A stretch of 64,000 nucleotides of DNA from Pseudomonas alcaliphila JAB1 (GCF_001941865.1 NZ_CP016162.1:3719501-3783500); one strand, 5' to 3'; positions 7,578-20,606 are shown, numbered from the stretch's first letter. Notes: a model not told the origin generated them from the letters alone. Program-made: numbers and translations.

Positions 7578-10118
7578 TCAGGCATCGCGCAGGGCTTCGC
7601 GCCAGGCGTGATATTGCGGCTCCTGCCAGATGCGCGCGTGCAGGCGCGCCATGCCGTCAGGATCGTTGAGCAGACGCCAGCGGGTCGCCTCGACCTTACC
7701 CTCAGGTCCGACGCTGAGGATCTCATCGATACGCTCGGCGCGCAGCGCTTCGGCAGCCGGCACCACCTTGGCGTGGCGGGCGCGGGCCATGGCGCAGACC
7801 AGGGCGTTGTACAGCGGGTCGACCACTGCACGCAGGAAGCCCTTGCGCAGAGCTCGTGAGCTGTTCAATTGCTCGTACTCGGCGGTATTGCTCAGCTCCA
7901 CCGGCACCTTGTGTTCTTCCGGAATCAGGAACAGCTTGCTGCGCCGTGCTGCCAGGCCCGGTGCCGTGCGGCTGGTCAGCACCGAGACCACCGGCGACAG
8001 CACCAGTGAAATGACGATAGGTGCCAGCCACCAGAGGAAGTCCGGGTTGAGCCAGGCCACCAGCGCCGTCCAGCTGAGTCCGATCAGCACCTGGGTGCCG
8101 TGACGGCGGAAGGCTTCGCTCCAGGGGGTCGAGTCATCCACGCGCTGCGGCGAGTTCCACTGCACCGACCAACCGAGGAAGGCGGCGGTGACGAACAGGC
8201 TGTGGAACAGCATGCGCACCGGCGCCAGCAGCACCGAGCAGGAGGCCTCGAGCAGCATCGACAACAGCACCCGCGTACGACCACCGTAGGCCTCGGCACC
8301 CTTGATCCAGATCAGCAGCACGCTGAGCAACTTGGGCAGGAACAGCAGGGTCATGGTCGCCGAGAACAGGGCGATGGCCTCGTGTGGCTGCCAGCGCGGC
8401 CACAGCGGATAGAGCTGGTTGGGCTGCAGGAAGTACTCCGGCACCATCAGCGTATGAATCGCCAGCAGGCAGGTCGAGAGCACCAGGAACAGCAGCCACA
8501 GCGGCGCGGACAGGTAGGACATGACCCCGGTGAGAAACACCACGCGGTGTACCGCGTGCATGCCACGCACCAGGAACAGACGGAAGTTCATCAGGTTGCC
8601 GTGGCACCAGCGGCGGTCACGCTTGAGCTCGTCGAGCAGGTTCGGCGGCAACTCTTCATAACTGCCCGGCAGGTCGTAGGCGATCCATACGCCCCAACCA
8701 GCGCGGCGCATCAGCGCGGCTTCGACGAAATCGTGGGAGAGGATCGCGCCAGCGAAAGAACCGGTGCCCGGCAGCGGTGCCAGGGCGCAGTGCTCGATGA
8801 AGGGTTTGACCCGAATGATCGCGTTGTGGCCCCAGTAGTGCGACTCACCCAGCTGCCAGAAGTTGAGGCCAGCGGTGAACAGCGGCCCGTAGACGCTGGT
8901 GGCGAACTGTTGCAGCCGCGCATAAAGGGTGTCCATCCCGGACGCCTTGGGCGCGGTCTGGATGATGCCGGCACCCGGGTTGGCCTCCATCAGGCGTACC
9001 AGGCGGGTCAGGCATTCGCCGCTCATCACACTGTCGGCATCGAGCACCACCATGTAGCGGTAGTTGCTGCCCCAGCGCCGGCAGAAGTCGTCGATGTTGC
9101 CGCTCTTGCGCTTCACCCGACGCCGACGGCGGCGGTAGAAGATATGGCCGAAGCCTTCCACTTCGCGGCACAGCTCCATCCAGGCCTGCTGTTCGGCCAC
9201 GCAGATATCCGGGTCGTTGCTGTCGCTGAGAACGAAGAAGTCGAAGTGATCGAGCTGCCCGGTAGCCTTGAGCGACTCGAAAGTCGCCCGCAGACCGGCG
9301 AACACGCGCGGCACGTGCTCGTTGGCGATCGGCATCACCAGTGCGGTGCGCGCCCGTGGCGAAATCGGCTCATCACCGCAGCTGGTGGCCGAAATGCTGT
9401 AGCGATCATGCCCCTTGAGCAGCTGGAAGAAGCCCATCAGTGCGGTCCAGAAGCCCATCGACACCCAGCAGAACAGCAGGGCGAACAGCGCCAGGATGCT
9501 GGTCTGCACCACATAGGGCAGGATTTGCCGCGCCGACTCCTGCCAGGGCTGCTCGAACACCAGGCCCAGATCGACCAGCGACCAGCCCTGATAGGGCAGC
9601 ACCGACTTCATGTACCAGGTAGCGACCACGGTCTGCGTGATCATCAATACCAGCAGCGCGGCGCGACGCACCGCCGCGACATGCCGCCAACGCTCTTCGG
9701 CGAAGTCTTCACTCTCGCGTGTACGAGGTCGCGGGGCGGGTTTCTCGCCCTTCAGACGGCGCCAACCGCGATCCAAGATATTGGTCTGCCAGGGCTCCGG
9801 CACCATACGCGTACGTCTGATCGGAGGGGTCGACTCGATGGTGGGCCGACCCTGGTGATCCTGCACGATGCGGCAGCCGCGCTCGAGCGCATCCGGCCAG
9901 CCCAATGCCAGGCGGGCTGGCACCGAGTCGAGCATCTCGCGGGTTTCTTCCAAAGGCTCGGCGGCTACGAGATCTTCCTCGTGCAGGGCACGATGCAAGG
10001 TCGCGAGATCCCCGCCCTCCTCTTCCAGGCGATGAGCCAGAGCCTGCTGCCGCTCATGATCGAGCGGCAGTTCTCCCAGATACTCCTGGATTTGCGTAGG
10101 GTCTAGAGTGTTATTCAT
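7578..10118 (-). CDS. opgH: Glucans biosynthesis glucosyltransferase OpgH (MdoH)
   Basis: Inner-membrane GT2 family glucosyltransferase of 846 residues that uses UDP-glucose to build the beta-1,2 backbone of osmoregulated periplasmic glucans and pass it to the periplasm. The catalytic region shows [11 protein letters not shown] (DxD) near residue 357 and the RDRRW (Q/RxxRW) motif near 510. Two helices lie before it (about 145-235) and several after it (about 525-720). The start overlaps the end of opgG by 8 bases, so translation is coupled. In E. coli OpgH also moderates division in response to UDP-glucose; whether that holds here cannot be seen. Confidence 0.97.
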   Translation of the reverse strand: MNNTLDPTQIQEYLGELPLDHERQQALAHRLEEEGGDLATLHRALHEEDLVAAEPLEETREMLDSVPARLALGWPDALERGCRIVQDHQGRPTIESTPPIRRTRMVPEPWQTNILDRGWRRLKGEKPAPRPRTRESEDFAEERWRHVAAVRRAALLVLMITQTVVATWYMKSVLPYQGWSLVDLGLVFEQPWQESARQILPYVVQTSILALFALLFCWVSMGFWTALMGFFQLLKGHDRYSISATSCGDEPISPRARTALVMPIANEHVPRVFAGLRATFESLKATGQLDHFDFFVLSDSNDPDICVAEQQAWMELCREVEGFGHIFYRRRRRRVKRKSGNIDDFCRRWGSNYRYMVVLDADSVMSGECLTRLVRLMEANPGAGIIQTAPKASGMDTLYARLQQFATSVYGPLFTAGLNFWQLGESHYWGHNAIIRVKPFIEHCALAPLPGTGSFAGAILSHDFVEAALMRRAGWGVWIAYDLPGSYEELPPNLLDELKRDRRWCHGNLMNFRLFLVRGMHAVHRVVFLTGVMSYLSAPLWLLFLVLSTCLLAIHTLMVPEYFLQPNQLYPLWPRWQPHEAIALFSATMTLLFLPKLLSVLLIWIKGAEAYGGRTRVLLSMLLEASCSVLLAPVRMLFHSLFVTAAFLGWSVQWNSPQRVDDSTPWSEAFRRHGTQVLIGLSWTALVAWLNPDFLWWLAPIVISLVLSPVVSVLTSRTAPGLAARRSKLFLIPEEHKVPVELSNTAEYEQLNSSRALRKGFLRAVVDPLYNALVCAMARARHAKVVPAAEALRAERIDEILSVGPEGKVEATRWRLLNDPDGMARLHARIWQEPQYHAWREALRDA

Positions 10119-11670
10119 GGGCAGGCAGTTGATAGCTCCAGGTTTCCGACAAGGGCTTGCCGTCCTCGACCAGGGCGGCGCGCATTTCCACCGGCTGCGC
10201 CGGGTTCTTGACCTTGATGCGCAGCATCAGGCGCCAGCCTTTGCTGACCGGGTTGTAACGCAGGCTGTCTTCCAGCAACTCGGCGTTGCCATCGACGCTG
10301 ACCTGAACGGTCGGCGCCGCGTCAGGCGAACGCTTGGCCAGCGCCTCACCGACGAAATCGACCACCAGCGCAGTACTGCCATCAGCCTGACGAATCAGGT
10401 TGGCCTGCTTGATATCACCCTCCGACAGCCGGGTCTGGCTGACCATGGCCAGTTGCGGGTCATGCAGTTTGGCGTCGTCACGGCTGAAGTGTAGGCGATA
10501 GGCTACATCCAACGACTCACCCGGGGCCGGCAGCTTCTCGGGGCGCCACAGGGCGACGATGTTGTCGTTGGTTTCGTCCGGCGTGGGGATCTCCACCAGC
10601 TCGACATGACCAGCGCCCCAATCGCCGACGGTTTCCACCCAGCCGCTCGGGCGCAGCTCGTAGCGATCGTCGAGATCCTGATACTGGTTGAAGTCACGAC
10701 CACGCTGCATCAGACCAAAACCACGCGGGTTGTCGATACGATAGCTGCTGACGTTGAGGCGCTGCGGGTTGTTCAGCGGACGCCAGATCCACTCGCCATT
10801 GCCGGCATGGATGGCCAGGCCATCGGAGTCATGCAGTTGCGGACGGTAATTCGGGCGCGGCCAGGGCTGGTTGGCACCGAACAGGTACATGCTGGTCAGC
10901 GGCGCGATGCCGAGTTTTTCGACGTTCTCACGCAGGTAGACCTTCGATTGCACCTCGAGCACGCTGTCGCGCCCCGGCTTGATTTCCATGCGGTAAGCGC
11001 CGGTGGCACGCGGCGAGTCGAGCAGTGCGTAGATCACCAGGCTGCGGCGATCGGGCTGCGGCTTTTCGATCCAGAATTCGCTGAAGCGCGGGAATTCTTC
11101 GCCCGATGGCAGCGCAGTGTCGATGGCCAGACCACGCGCGGAGAGGCCGAACACCTGGCCCTTGCCGACGATGCGGAAGTAGCTGGCCCCCAGCACACTC
11201 ATCACTTCGTCGTGGCGGCCCTTGGCATTGAGCTCATGAATGACCTTGAAACCAGCGAAACCGAGATCCTTGAGGTCATCGGGATTCAGCTCGAGGTCGG
11301 CGAAATCGAACATCGACGGGTCGTACTTGATCTCGTGAGTGCCTTCGGCGGTCACTTCGTTGATCTTCACCGGTACATCGAAATGCATGCCCTGATGGAA
11401 GAAGTACAGCTGGAACGGCGTCTTGCCGTCTCGCCAGTGCGCCTTCTCTTCGAGGAAGCGAACCTTCTGGTAACCAGCGAACGGCAGCTCACGCAGCGAA
11501 GCGGGCAACCGGCTTTGCGGCGCACTGTAGCCTTCGGCGGCAAGCGCCTTGGCCTTGACCGCCACATCATCCAGATCAAAGGCCCAGCTCTGGGCAGCGA
11601 ACAATAGAGGGAGCACACAGAGGGCCAGCTTGCCGGCCTTGCCCATACGAGCTCCAGAACAACGACTCAT
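10111..11670 (-). CDS. opgG: Glucan biosynthesis periplasmic protein OpgG (MdoG)
   Basis: Periplasmic protein of 519 residues needed with OpgH to make osmoregulated periplasmic glucans; it adds or arranges the beta-1,6 branches. It has a signal peptide ([17 protein letters not shown]) followed by mature [11 protein letters not shown], the typical OpgG start, and family text such as [15 protein letters not shown] [14 protein letters not shown] and LQRGRDF (here [15 protein letters not shown]). I start at the ATG at 11670 with GGAGG 10 bases upstream; the ATG at 11646, with GGAG at 5 bases, is equally defensible. The open frame back to 11793 is not used. It overlaps opgH by 8 bases. The 236 bases upstream should hold the promoter, though I see no clear hexamers. 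Confidence 0.95.
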   Translation of the reverse strand: MSRCSGARMGKAGKLALCVLPLLFAAQSWAFDLDDVAVKAKALAAEGYSAPQSRLPASLRELPFAGYQKVRFLEEKAHWRDGKTPFQLYFFHQGMHFDVPVKINEVTAEGTHEIKYDPSMFDFADLELNPDDLKDLGFAGFKVIHELNAKGRHDEVMSVLGASYFRIVGKGQVFGLSARGLAIDTALPSGEEFPRFSEFWIEKPQPDRRSLVIYALLDSPRATGAYRMEIKPGRDSVLEVQSKVYLRENVEKLGIAPLTSMYLFGANQPWPRPNYRPQLHDSDGLAIHAGNGEWIWRPLNNPQRLNVSSYRIDNPRGFGLMQRGRDFNQYQDLDDRYELRPSGWVETVGDWGAGHVELVEIPTPDETNDNIVALWRPEKLPAPGESLDVAYRLHFSRDDAKLHDPQLAMVSQTRLSEGDIKQANLIRQADGSTALVVDFVGEALAKRSPDAAPTVQVSVDGNAELLEDSLRYNPVSKGWRLMLRIKVKNPAQPVEMRAALVEDGKPLSETWSYQLPAHE

Positions 11671-11906
11671 CGACACACAGCCTCCAGGGCAACACGTACT
11701 GACAAGCAGCGGCAAGCCCAGGGGCAGCCGCTGCAGGGAGTTGAAAACGGGCGAATGGTACAAACACAACGCGAGCACGATGCAGACTGCCAACCGAACG
11801 GTGACGTCTCCGCATGCGCGGATTCTTTCTGCGCATTATTACCAGATCGTGAAGTCCGGCACAGGTGCTCGCGCGAGTATATTTTTCGCCTCCTTGGGCC
11901 ACGCCC

Positions 11907-14213
11907 TCATTGGCGTGGCAACAGTTCGAAACGCGCCTCCTGCACGGTCTCCGAATCCAGCCCCAACTGGGCACGGAAGGCACCTGGCTCGCTGACATGC
12001 TGCAGGCTGGCGTTGTAGAAACGCAGCATGGTTTCGTCGATCTCGAAACTCAGCTCGCGCGCCTCACCTGCTTCAAGCTTGACCCTGCGAAAATCCTTGA
12101 GTTCCTTCACCGGACGGATCACCGACGCGGCCTCATCGTGCAGGTACAGCTGCACCACGGTCGCGCCAGCCCGTGACCCGGTGTTCTTCAGCGTGACGCT
12201 GACGCGAATCTTCTCATCCGGCGTCATGCGCTCGGCGGACAGCTTCGGCGCCGACAGTTGGAAGTCGCTGTAGCTCAGACCGTAGCCAAACGGATACAGC
12301 GGGCCGTTGGGCTCCTCGAAATACTGCGAGGTGTAGTTGCCAGGCGTGCCGGGCGTGTACGGACGGCCCAGGCGCAGATGATTGTAGTAGGTGGGAATCT
12401 GCCCGACCGAACGCGGGAAGGTGATCGGCAGCTTGCCGGAGGGGTTGTGCTCACCGAACAGCACGTCGGCGATGGCGTTGCCGCCCTCGATACCGCTGTA
12501 CCAGGTCTCCAGTATCGCATCGGCGTTTTCCTTCTCCCAGCCGAGCGCCAGCGGCCGGCCGTTCATCAGCACCAGCACCAGCGGCTTGCCGGTGGCCTTG
12601 AGCGCACGCAACAGCGCCTGCTGGCTGTCCGGCAGATCCAGGCGGGTGCGGCTGGACGACTCATGGGACATGCCGCGCGCCTCCCCCACCGCCGCGACGA
12701 TGACGTCAGCCTGGGATGCCACACGCACAGCCTCCTCCAGCATCGCCTGCGGCGTGCGCTTGTCCAGCACGACTTCCGGGCGATCCCAGTTGAGCTGGTT
12801 GAGGTAATTGATCACATGAGCATCGTCGGTGACGTTGGCGCCGACGGCGTAGAGCAGCTTGCCCTGGCCTTGCAGCGCCGCCTCCATGCCCTTGCGCAGG
12901 GTCACTGCCTGCTGGGCCACACCGACCGCCGACCAACTGCCGAGCATGTCCACTGGCGAATCGGCGAGCGGGCCGATCAAGGCGACAGTGGTCTGCTTGC
13001 TCAGCGGCAGGGTGTCGCCATGGTTTTCCAGCAGCACCAGGGAGTCGCGTGCCATGGCCCGTGCATCGGCGCGGTGCAGGCGGCTTTCGGCATTGACGTC
13101 GGCCGGGTCGTCTTCGGCGCGGCCGATGCGGCGGAACGGATCGTGGAACAGGCCAAGGTCGTACTTGGTGGTCAGTACATGGGTGACGGCTTCATCCAGC
13201 ACGCTCTGCGGCACCGCGCCGCTGCGCACCAAAACAGGCAGCTCCTGATCGTAGAGCGTGTCGGCCATGCTCATGCCGACACCTGCCGTGACCGCCAGTT
13301 TGGCAGCCTCACGGCCATCGGCGGCCACACCATGGCGCAGCAGTTCGGTGATCGCGCCATGGTCGCTGAGCGCCACGCCCTTGAAGCCCCAGTCGCGACG
13401 TAGCAGATCACGCAGCAGCCAGGAATTGGCCGAAGCAGGCACGCCATTGATCGCGTTCAGCGCCACCATCACGCCGCCGGCGCCGGCATCGATGGCAGCG
13501 CGATAAGGCGGCAGGTAATCCTGGTACATGCGCATCGGGCTCATGTCGACCACGTTGTAGTCGCGCCCACCCTCCACCGCGCCGTACAGGGCGAAGTGCT
13601 TGACGCTGGCCATGATGCGCTGCGGGTCGCTGGGATCCTTACCCTGGTAACCGTGAACCATCGCGGCGGCGATGCGCGAAACCAGGTACGGATCCTCGCC
13701 GAAACCTTCGGACGTGCGGCCCCAACGCGGATCGCGGGAAATGTCGACGGTCGGCGCGAAGGTCATGTCCAGGCCATCGGCGCTGGCCTCGAAGGCCGCG
13801 ACCCGCGCGCTGTTCTCGATGGCAGGAATGTCCCAGCTCGAGGCCAGCCCCAGCCCAATCGGAAACGTAGTGCGATGGCCATGGATGATGTCGTAGGCGA
13901 AGAACACCGGGATACCCAGGCGACTGCGCAGCGCCGCCTCCTGCATCGGACGGTTTTCCGGGCGTATCACCGAGTTGAAGGTGGCGCCGATACGCCCTGC
14001 GGCCATCTCTTCGCGGATGCGCTCACGTGGCATGTCGCCGCCAATGCTGATCAGACGCAGTTGGCCGACCTTTTCCTCCAGGGTCATGCGGCCTACCAGA
14101 TCGGCGATGAAGGCCGATTTGTCATCGACCGAAGGCGCGGCAGCCAGCAGGTTGGGGAGGATCAGGACAGAGGCAAGAGCGAAGTGGTGCAGGTATTTCA
14201 TCGAGAGCGGCAT
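11907..14213 (-). CDS. bglX: Periplasmic beta-glucosidase BglX (GH3)
   Basis: Glycoside hydrolase family 3 enzyme of 768 residues that removes glucose from the non-reducing end of beta-glucosides in the periplasm. It has an N-terminal signal peptide (cleavage after LLAAA), the GH3 barrel with KHF (residue 208) and DISRDPRWGR, the nucleophile Asp in ALSDHGAI near residue 284, an (alpha/beta)6 domain, and a fibronectin-III-like C-terminus. ATG codons at 14213 and 14201 are both possible; neither has a strong ribosome binding site. It lies directly upstream of opgG on the same strand, so it may trim the periplasmic glucans made by OpgGH; that link is inference. Confidence 0.95.
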   Translation of the reverse strand: MPLSMKYLHHFALASVLILPNLLAAAPSVDDKSAFIADLVGRMTLEEKVGQLRLISIGGDMPRERIREEMAAGRIGATFNSVIRPENRPMQEAALRSRLGIPVFFAYDIIHGHRTTFPIGLGLASSWDIPAIENSARVAAFEASADGLDMTFAPTVDISRDPRWGRTSEGFGEDPYLVSRIAAAMVHGYQGKDPSDPQRIMASVKHFALYGAVEGGRDYNVVDMSPMRMYQDYLPPYRAAIDAGAGGVMVALNAINGVPASANSWLLRDLLRRDWGFKGVALSDHGAITELLRHGVAADGREAAKLAVTAGVGMSMADTLYDQELPVLVRSGAVPQSVLDEAVTHVLTTKYDLGLFHDPFRRIGRAEDDPADVNAESRLHRADARAMARDSLVLLENHGDTLPLSKQTTVALIGPLADSPVDMLGSWSAVGVAQQAVTLRKGMEAALQGQGKLLYAVGANVTDDAHVINYLNQLNWDRPEVVLDKRTPQAMLEEAVRVASQADVIVAAVGEARGMSHESSSRTRLDLPDSQQALLRALKATGKPLVLVLMNGRPLALGWEKENADAILETWYSGIEGGNAIADVLFGEHNPSGKLPITFPRSVGQIPTYYNHLRLGRPYTPGTPGNYTSQYFEEPNGPLYPFGYGLSYSDFQLSAPKLSAERMTPDEKIRVSVTLKNTGSRAGATVVQLYLHDEAASVIRPVKELKDFRRVKLEAGEARELSFEIDETMLRFYNASLQHVSEPGAFRAQLGLDSETVQEARFELLPRQ

Positions 14214-14418
14214 CCGGGATGCGAATCATTGTTTGAATGGCCGCCACGATACTCCGAGTCCTCGCGCCGCGCCGCGGGTTGGTGCAAAAAAACTTAAGCA
14301 CCATTCAAAGGCGTTCCAGCAATTACGACCCCAGACTTTCACAAACTTGCGCATTTTTTTCTTCGCCTCTGGTTTTGCCTGTCGGCAGGCGTAGCATGAC
14401 CGCATTCGGGAGATGGTG

Positions 14419-15291
14419 ATGGCGCAATTCGAACATCTGCAGGTATTCCAGAGCATGAGCCGCTCGCCCAACGCGCGGCTGCACGCCATGGCCGAACTGG
14501 GCAACGGCATGGCCGTGGCACGCTGGAGCAACGCCCATGATGCGCGTGACTACCTTGCCCCCAGCCACCACACGCTGTCGTGCTACCTCAGTGGCGGCAC
14601 TGGCACCTTTCGCCGTGAGCAACCCGGCAACAAGGGCGCGCCGGATAAACTGTGCATCCTGCCGGCCGAACACCAGTCGGCCTGGATCATCAATGGCGAG
14701 ATTCAGCTTGCCCACCTCTATATAGAGCAGGAGCAGTTCGCCCTTGGCGCGGTCGCCCTGCTCGATCGCGAACCGCGCAGCCTGCAACTGGAAGAAGCGA
14801 CCTTTCTCGAGGACGCCGAACAGTCCGCGCGTTTCCGCCAGCTGTGTACCCTCGACTGGCAGGAACCGGGCGAACGCCTGCTGGCCAGCAGCCTGGCTCA
14901 CCAGTTGCTCGACCATGCGCTACTCCACCAGGTTGGCCTGCGCCAGGGCCTGCGTCTCAAGGGCGGCCTGGCACCGCTGCAACGCAGGCGTGTGCGCGAG
15001 TTCATCGAGCAGCATCTGGAAACGCCGCTGCCTCTGAGCCAGCTGGCCGCGCTTTGTGCCCTGTCGGAATACCACTTCGCGCGCATGTTCCAGAGCAGCT
15101 TTGGCCTGCCGCCTCATCGCTACGTGTTGGCCCGGCGCCTGGCACGTGCCTGTCAGATGCTACGTCAGCCAGCCCCTGCTCTGAGCGAGGTGGCATTGGC
15201 CTGCGGCTTCGCCAGCGCCAGCCATTTCAGCAATCGTTTTCGCCAGGCACTGGGCGCCACACCGGGGCAGTACCGCGCTGCATTCCTGTAG
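14419..15291 (+). CDS. AraC-family transcriptional regulator
   Basis: Transcription factor of 290 residues. The C-terminal 100 residues hold two helix-turn-helix units with AraC signatures: LSQLAALCALSEYHFARMFQ and LSEVALACGFASASHFSNRFRQALG, followed by TPGQYR. The N-terminal half is an unclassified cupin-like sensing part. GGGAG lies 6 bases before the ATG at 14419 and directly touches the alternative ATG at 14413, which fixes the start. It is divergent from bglX (205-base gap), which makes bglX one candidate target, but AraC proteins of this type often control exporters or catabolic genes elsewhere. Confidence 0.88.
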   Translation: MAQFEHLQVFQSMSRSPNARLHAMAELGNGMAVARWSNAHDARDYLAPSHHTLSCYLSGGTGTFRREQPGNKGAPDKLCILPAEHQSAWIINGEIQLAHLYIEQEQFALGAVALLDREPRSLQLEEATFLEDAEQSARFRQLCTLDWQEPGERLLASSLAHQLLDHALLHQVGLRQGLRLKGGLAPLQRRRVREFIEQHLETPLPLSQLAALCALSEYHFARMFQSSFGLPPHRYVLARRLARACQMLRQPAPALSEVALACGFASASHFSNRFRQALGATPGQYRAAFL

Positions 15292-15436
15292 GACGAAAAC
15301 AACCCGCCTCCCACCCTACCGTCGGCAATCTCGGCGCCACGCCTGCTAATCGTCACGCGGCTATGCGAAAATCTGTGGCTTTGCATTGCCACGTCCCAGT
15401 CATGCGCCCATTCCTTTTCGCCACGGGGCTTCGTTG

Positions 15437-18067
<2,631 letters not shown>

Positions 18068-18075
18068 CGCCCCGC

Positions 18076-18141
18076 TCCACCATGACGCCCGCAGTGGTGG
18101 ATGAAAAGAGCGTCGACTACGCGCCCCGATCCACCCTACAT
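18076..18141. repeat. Intergenic inverted repeat (GGTGGAT family)
   Basis: Between two convergent genes, GTGGTGGAT (about 18093-18101) and ATCCACC (about 18129-18135) face each other around GAAAAGAGCG. This looks like one of the short repeats scattered between Pseudomonas genes. It may act as a shared transcription end. Confidence 0.35.
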
Positions 18142-18142
18142 T

Positions 18143-18637
18143 TCAGTCAGACGCATCGTCGCGCTCGGACTCGGCGTCCTCGCGGTTGCGCGCCTTGCTG
18201 CGCGGGTGTGAACCAGCCACGGCGGGAAAACGCGACGAGGCGTAGCGCACCACCAGAATCGCCAGGGCCAGCAGCAGGATCGCTCCCGACACCATCACCA
18301 CGCCCCAAGTCGGTTTGTGGGTGTGAGAAATGTCGGAAATCAGCAAACGGGTCAACGCGGTGATCGCTACATAGATCATGAAGCGAATCGGCATGTGGTT
18401 GGTCTTGAAGTAGATGCCCACCATCGCCGCCAATTCCAGGTAGATGAACAGCAACAGAATGTCATCGACCGTGATGTGTCCCTTTTCCAGCATGCCGATG
18501 AAGGTCATCACCCCCGCCCAGGCCGTGATCGCCCCGATGGCGAACAGCGCCAGGTAATGGAAGGCCTCCATCAGCAGATTACCCAAGGATTCCGCCAGGC
18601 CATGCATGCCCGTACGCAGACGTTCCGCCCAATTCAT
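18143..18637 (-). CDS. psiE: Phosphate-starvation-inducible PsiE family protein
   Basis: Small inner-membrane protein of 164 residues with four helices. The family core is clear: FIYLELAAMVGIYFKTNHMPIRF-type text (here from residue 74), then YVAITALTRLLI. The C-terminal tail (about 30 residues) is highly charged, rich in Arg, Glu and Asp. GGGGAGAAG lies 7 bases before the ATG at 18637; the longer frame to 18754 lacks a ribosome binding site. Family members respond to phosphate starvation in E. coli; their function is not known. No Pho box is obvious upstream. Confidence 0.85.
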   Translation of the reverse strand: MNWAERLRTGMHGLAESLGNLLMEAFHYLALFAIGAITAWAGVMTFIGMLEKGHITVDDILLLFIYLELAAMVGIYFKTNHMPIRFMIYVAITALTRLLISDISHTHKPTWGVVMVSGAILLLALAILVVRYASSRFPAVAGSHPRSKARNREDAESERDDASD

Positions 18638-18761
18638 CGTGTCACTTCTCCCCAACCATACATGCTGCCCTTGCATCCGACATGGATGCACGCCGACGAG
18701 CATGCAGGAAAAACACCAGCTTGAGGATGATGCGCGGATGTGACGGAAAGACACAGGCCGC

Positions 18762-19979
18762 TCAGACTACAGCGAGTACCGGCTGACGTGATTCAGGCCA
18801 GGCGAAGCAGTGCTTGCCCGCCTGTTTGGCGCGATACATGGCCATATCGGCCGCCGCGATAAGCCGGCGACGATCTTCGCCATGTTCGGCATAACGCGCC
18901 AGACCAACGCTGACGCCCACCCGCACCTCGGGAAACTGCTCCAGCAGCGGCGCGTCAAGCGCCTCGATCAGACGCCGCGCCAGGCGTTCGATAGCGTCGG
19001 CATCACCTGCCGCGATGATAGCGAACTCGTCCCCGCCAAGCCGTGCCAACACTTCACCTTCACGCATCAAACCCTGCCAGCGTGCAACCACTGCCTTGAG
19101 TGTCGCGTCTCCGGCAGCGTGGCCATGCTGATCGTTAATCGGTTTGAAGCCATCAAGATCGAGATAGAGCAACGCCACCTGACGCTCTCCCCGCCTGGCG
19201 AGCGCCAATGCCTGATCCAGCGTTTCGTTGAAGGCTCGTCGATTGGGTATTTGGGTGAGACTGTCATGCTTCGACTCGAAGGCCAGGCGCTCGAGCAACT
19301 CGGCGCGCTCACTGAGGTCACGACGCAAATCGATAAACAGCAGCGAGAGCAGCCCGAGCATCATCAACGCACCACCGCCGCCACCCCATAGCGCCAGATT
19401 CGAGCGCCATTCAAGATCCGCCTTCTGTTCTTCAAGGGACGCCGTGACGCCTCGTACGATATTGCCGATGCGTACACGCATTTCATCCATGTAGAGCTTA
19501 CCGACGTCCTCGGCCAGAATACGCTGTGCAGCGTTCTGCCCCTGCTCCCTACGCACGACGATGGTCTGTGCCAGTTCGTTGCGCTTGAGCTGGCTGAGTC
19601 CGGCAATCGCATCAATATCAGGCTTGTAAGCCCTGAGCATCGGGGTTTCGACAAGTAGCAACAGTTGCTCATCCAGTTGCCCGATGGCTCGTTCGTAGGG
19701 CGCGAGGTACTGCTCGTTGCCTGTCAGCAAATAGCCGCGCTGACCGATCTCGGCGTCCTGCAGGATAGAAAGCAGCGAAGACAGCCGGTAAAGGGATCGA
19801 TACAGATCTTGTACATCACGACCACTGGAGAGGCTGGCCTGACTTCCCCAGATTGCCCCGATGAGTAGCATCAGGCTCAGGTAAAACAGTGCCACCAGCG
19901 CGAGCAACTTGCGCTTTACACGACCGACTGAGTTCAAGGTGAACACCTCATGATTGGGCACTGCAAATGCGAAGCGCAT
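18762..19979 (-). CDS. CHASE3-GGDEF diguanylate cyclase
   Basis: Predicted cyclic-di-GMP synthase of 405 residues with an extracytoplasmic sensor. Order: a first membrane helix (about 22-42), a CHASE3 domain (about 45-185) with its hallmark DAEIGQRGYLLTG, a second helix (about 192-212), then GGDEF with DLDGFKPIND and the active-site GGDEF near residue 313. The I-site position reads REGE, not RxxD, so product inhibition may be weak. The start is uncertain: ATG 19979 has a poor ribosome binding site, and a TTG at 20021 and one about 40 bases downstream are possible. An operator-like pair of TGTACA-type hexamers lies at 20070-20086. Confidence 0.87.
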   Translation of the reverse strand: MRFAFAVPNHEVFTLNSVGRVKRKLLALVALFYLSLMLLIGAIWGSQASLSSGRDVQDLYRSLYRLSSLLSILQDAEIGQRGYLLTGNEQYLAPYERAIGQLDEQLLLLVETPMLRAYKPDIDAIAGLSQLKRNELAQTIVVRREQGQNAAQRILAEDVGKLYMDEMRVRIGNIVRGVTASLEEQKADLEWRSNLALWGGGGGALMMLGLLSLLFIDLRRDLSERAELLERLAFESKHDSLTQIPNRRAFNETLDQALALARRGERQVALLYLDLDGFKPINDQHGHAAGDATLKAVVARWQGLMREGEVLARLGGDEFAIIAAGDADAIERLARRLIEALDAPLLEQFPEVRVGVSVGLARYAEHGEDRRRLIAAADMAMYRAKQAGKHCFAWPESRQPVLAVV

Positions 19980-20069
19980 ACGCCCGGAGTGACTATAGAT
20001 GCCCACTAAACAGCTACACAAGCGCCGCCCCGGAAAACGTTTGATAAAGAATCCGATGCCGACTCAACA

Positions 20070-20086
20070 TATACAATAATTGTACA
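20070..20086. promoter_or_regulatory. TATACA-N5-TGTACA operator-like pair
   Basis: Two T(A/G)TACA hexamers spaced by five bases, one helical turn centre to centre. The same spacing occurs before the LitR-type regulator (54008-54024) and before folM (54965-54981). It lies about 90 bases before the CHASE3-GGDEF start. It might place that cyclase in the same light regulon; a single pair in AT-rich DNA could also be chance. Confidence 0.3.
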
Positions 20087-20226
20087 AACGTACCTGATTC
20101 TGTCGTTGGCGATACCTACACCCAAACGCCGCCACCCGCTGAATGCAGGCGCAAATCGAGTTATCTAAGCTGCCCATCAAGCCCAATGCTGGCAAAAGAG
20201 AAGCGAGTCCTTTATTCTCGCCACCA

Positions 20227-20242
20227 CTGTACAAAAAACCAG
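20227..20242 (+). promoter_or_regulatory. LexA (SOS) box before yebG
   Basis: CTGT-ACAAAAAA-CCAG matches CTGT-N8-ACAG with one mismatch, 42 bases before the yebG ATG. YebG is a known LexA target in enterobacteria, which supports the call. Confidence 0.55.
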
Positions 20243-20284
20243 TTAATTACTGACCAACACGCATGAAGGCAGACGAGGTGATGA

Positions 20285-20548
20285 ATGGCCGTCGAAGTGG
20301 TGTATCGCAGCAGTCGCGATCCGGAGCGCTTGTTTATGGATAAGGCCGAAGCCGATCGTTACGACAAGATGCTGGAGCTGGCCGAGCGCCTGAGCGAGGT
20401 TCTGCACAAGGCCGTGCCTTCCTTGAGCGAGGAACAGGGCGAGGAACTGGGTATCTTCATGGCCAAGAATCGCGACGTGTTTGCCAAAGCGTTCAAGAGC
20501 CAGCCCGATGCCCTCGACGAACTCGAGGTCGACGCAGCCAGCGAGTGA
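20285..20548 (+). CDS. yebG: YebG family DNA-damage-inducible protein
   Basis: Small cytoplasmic protein of 87 residues. The start MAVEVVYRSSRDPE and the following ADRYDKMLELAE match the conserved YebG opening (MAVEVxY...EADxYDKML). It is acidic at the C-terminus. YebG is part of the SOS regulon in E. coli, with no defined biochemical activity. The LexA-like box 42 bases upstream agrees. AGGCAGACGAGGTG precedes the ATG; the GAGG is close to it. Confidence 0.85.
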   Translation: MAVEVVYRSSRDPERLFMDKAEADRYDKMLELAERLSEVLHKAVPSLSEEQGEELGIFMAKNRDVFAKAFKSQPDALDELEVDAASE

Positions 20549-20606
20549 TCGAGTATATGGGCCCCGTGTTGCGCGCACGGGGCCTACCCAGTGAGCGCCA
20601 GGCGCA

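Larger units (their letters stand above)
19980..20284. other. Divergent intergenic region, cyclase / yebG
   Basis: About 305 bases with no gene. It holds a TATACA-N5-TGTACA pair (20070-20086) on the cyclase side and a LexA-like box (20227-20242) on the yebG side, in AT-rich sequence. I see nothing else. Confidence 0.6.

Noticed and set aside
8100..10106. 668-residue open frame antisense to opgH
   Set aside because: Shadow of high-GC third-position bias; the composition is Arg/His/Gln-rich without motifs, and opgH is certain on the other strand.
20228..20233. TGTACA counted as a LitR-type site
   Set aside because: It is part of the CTGT-N8-CCAG LexA box before yebG and has no partner hexamer at 5 or 12-13 bases.
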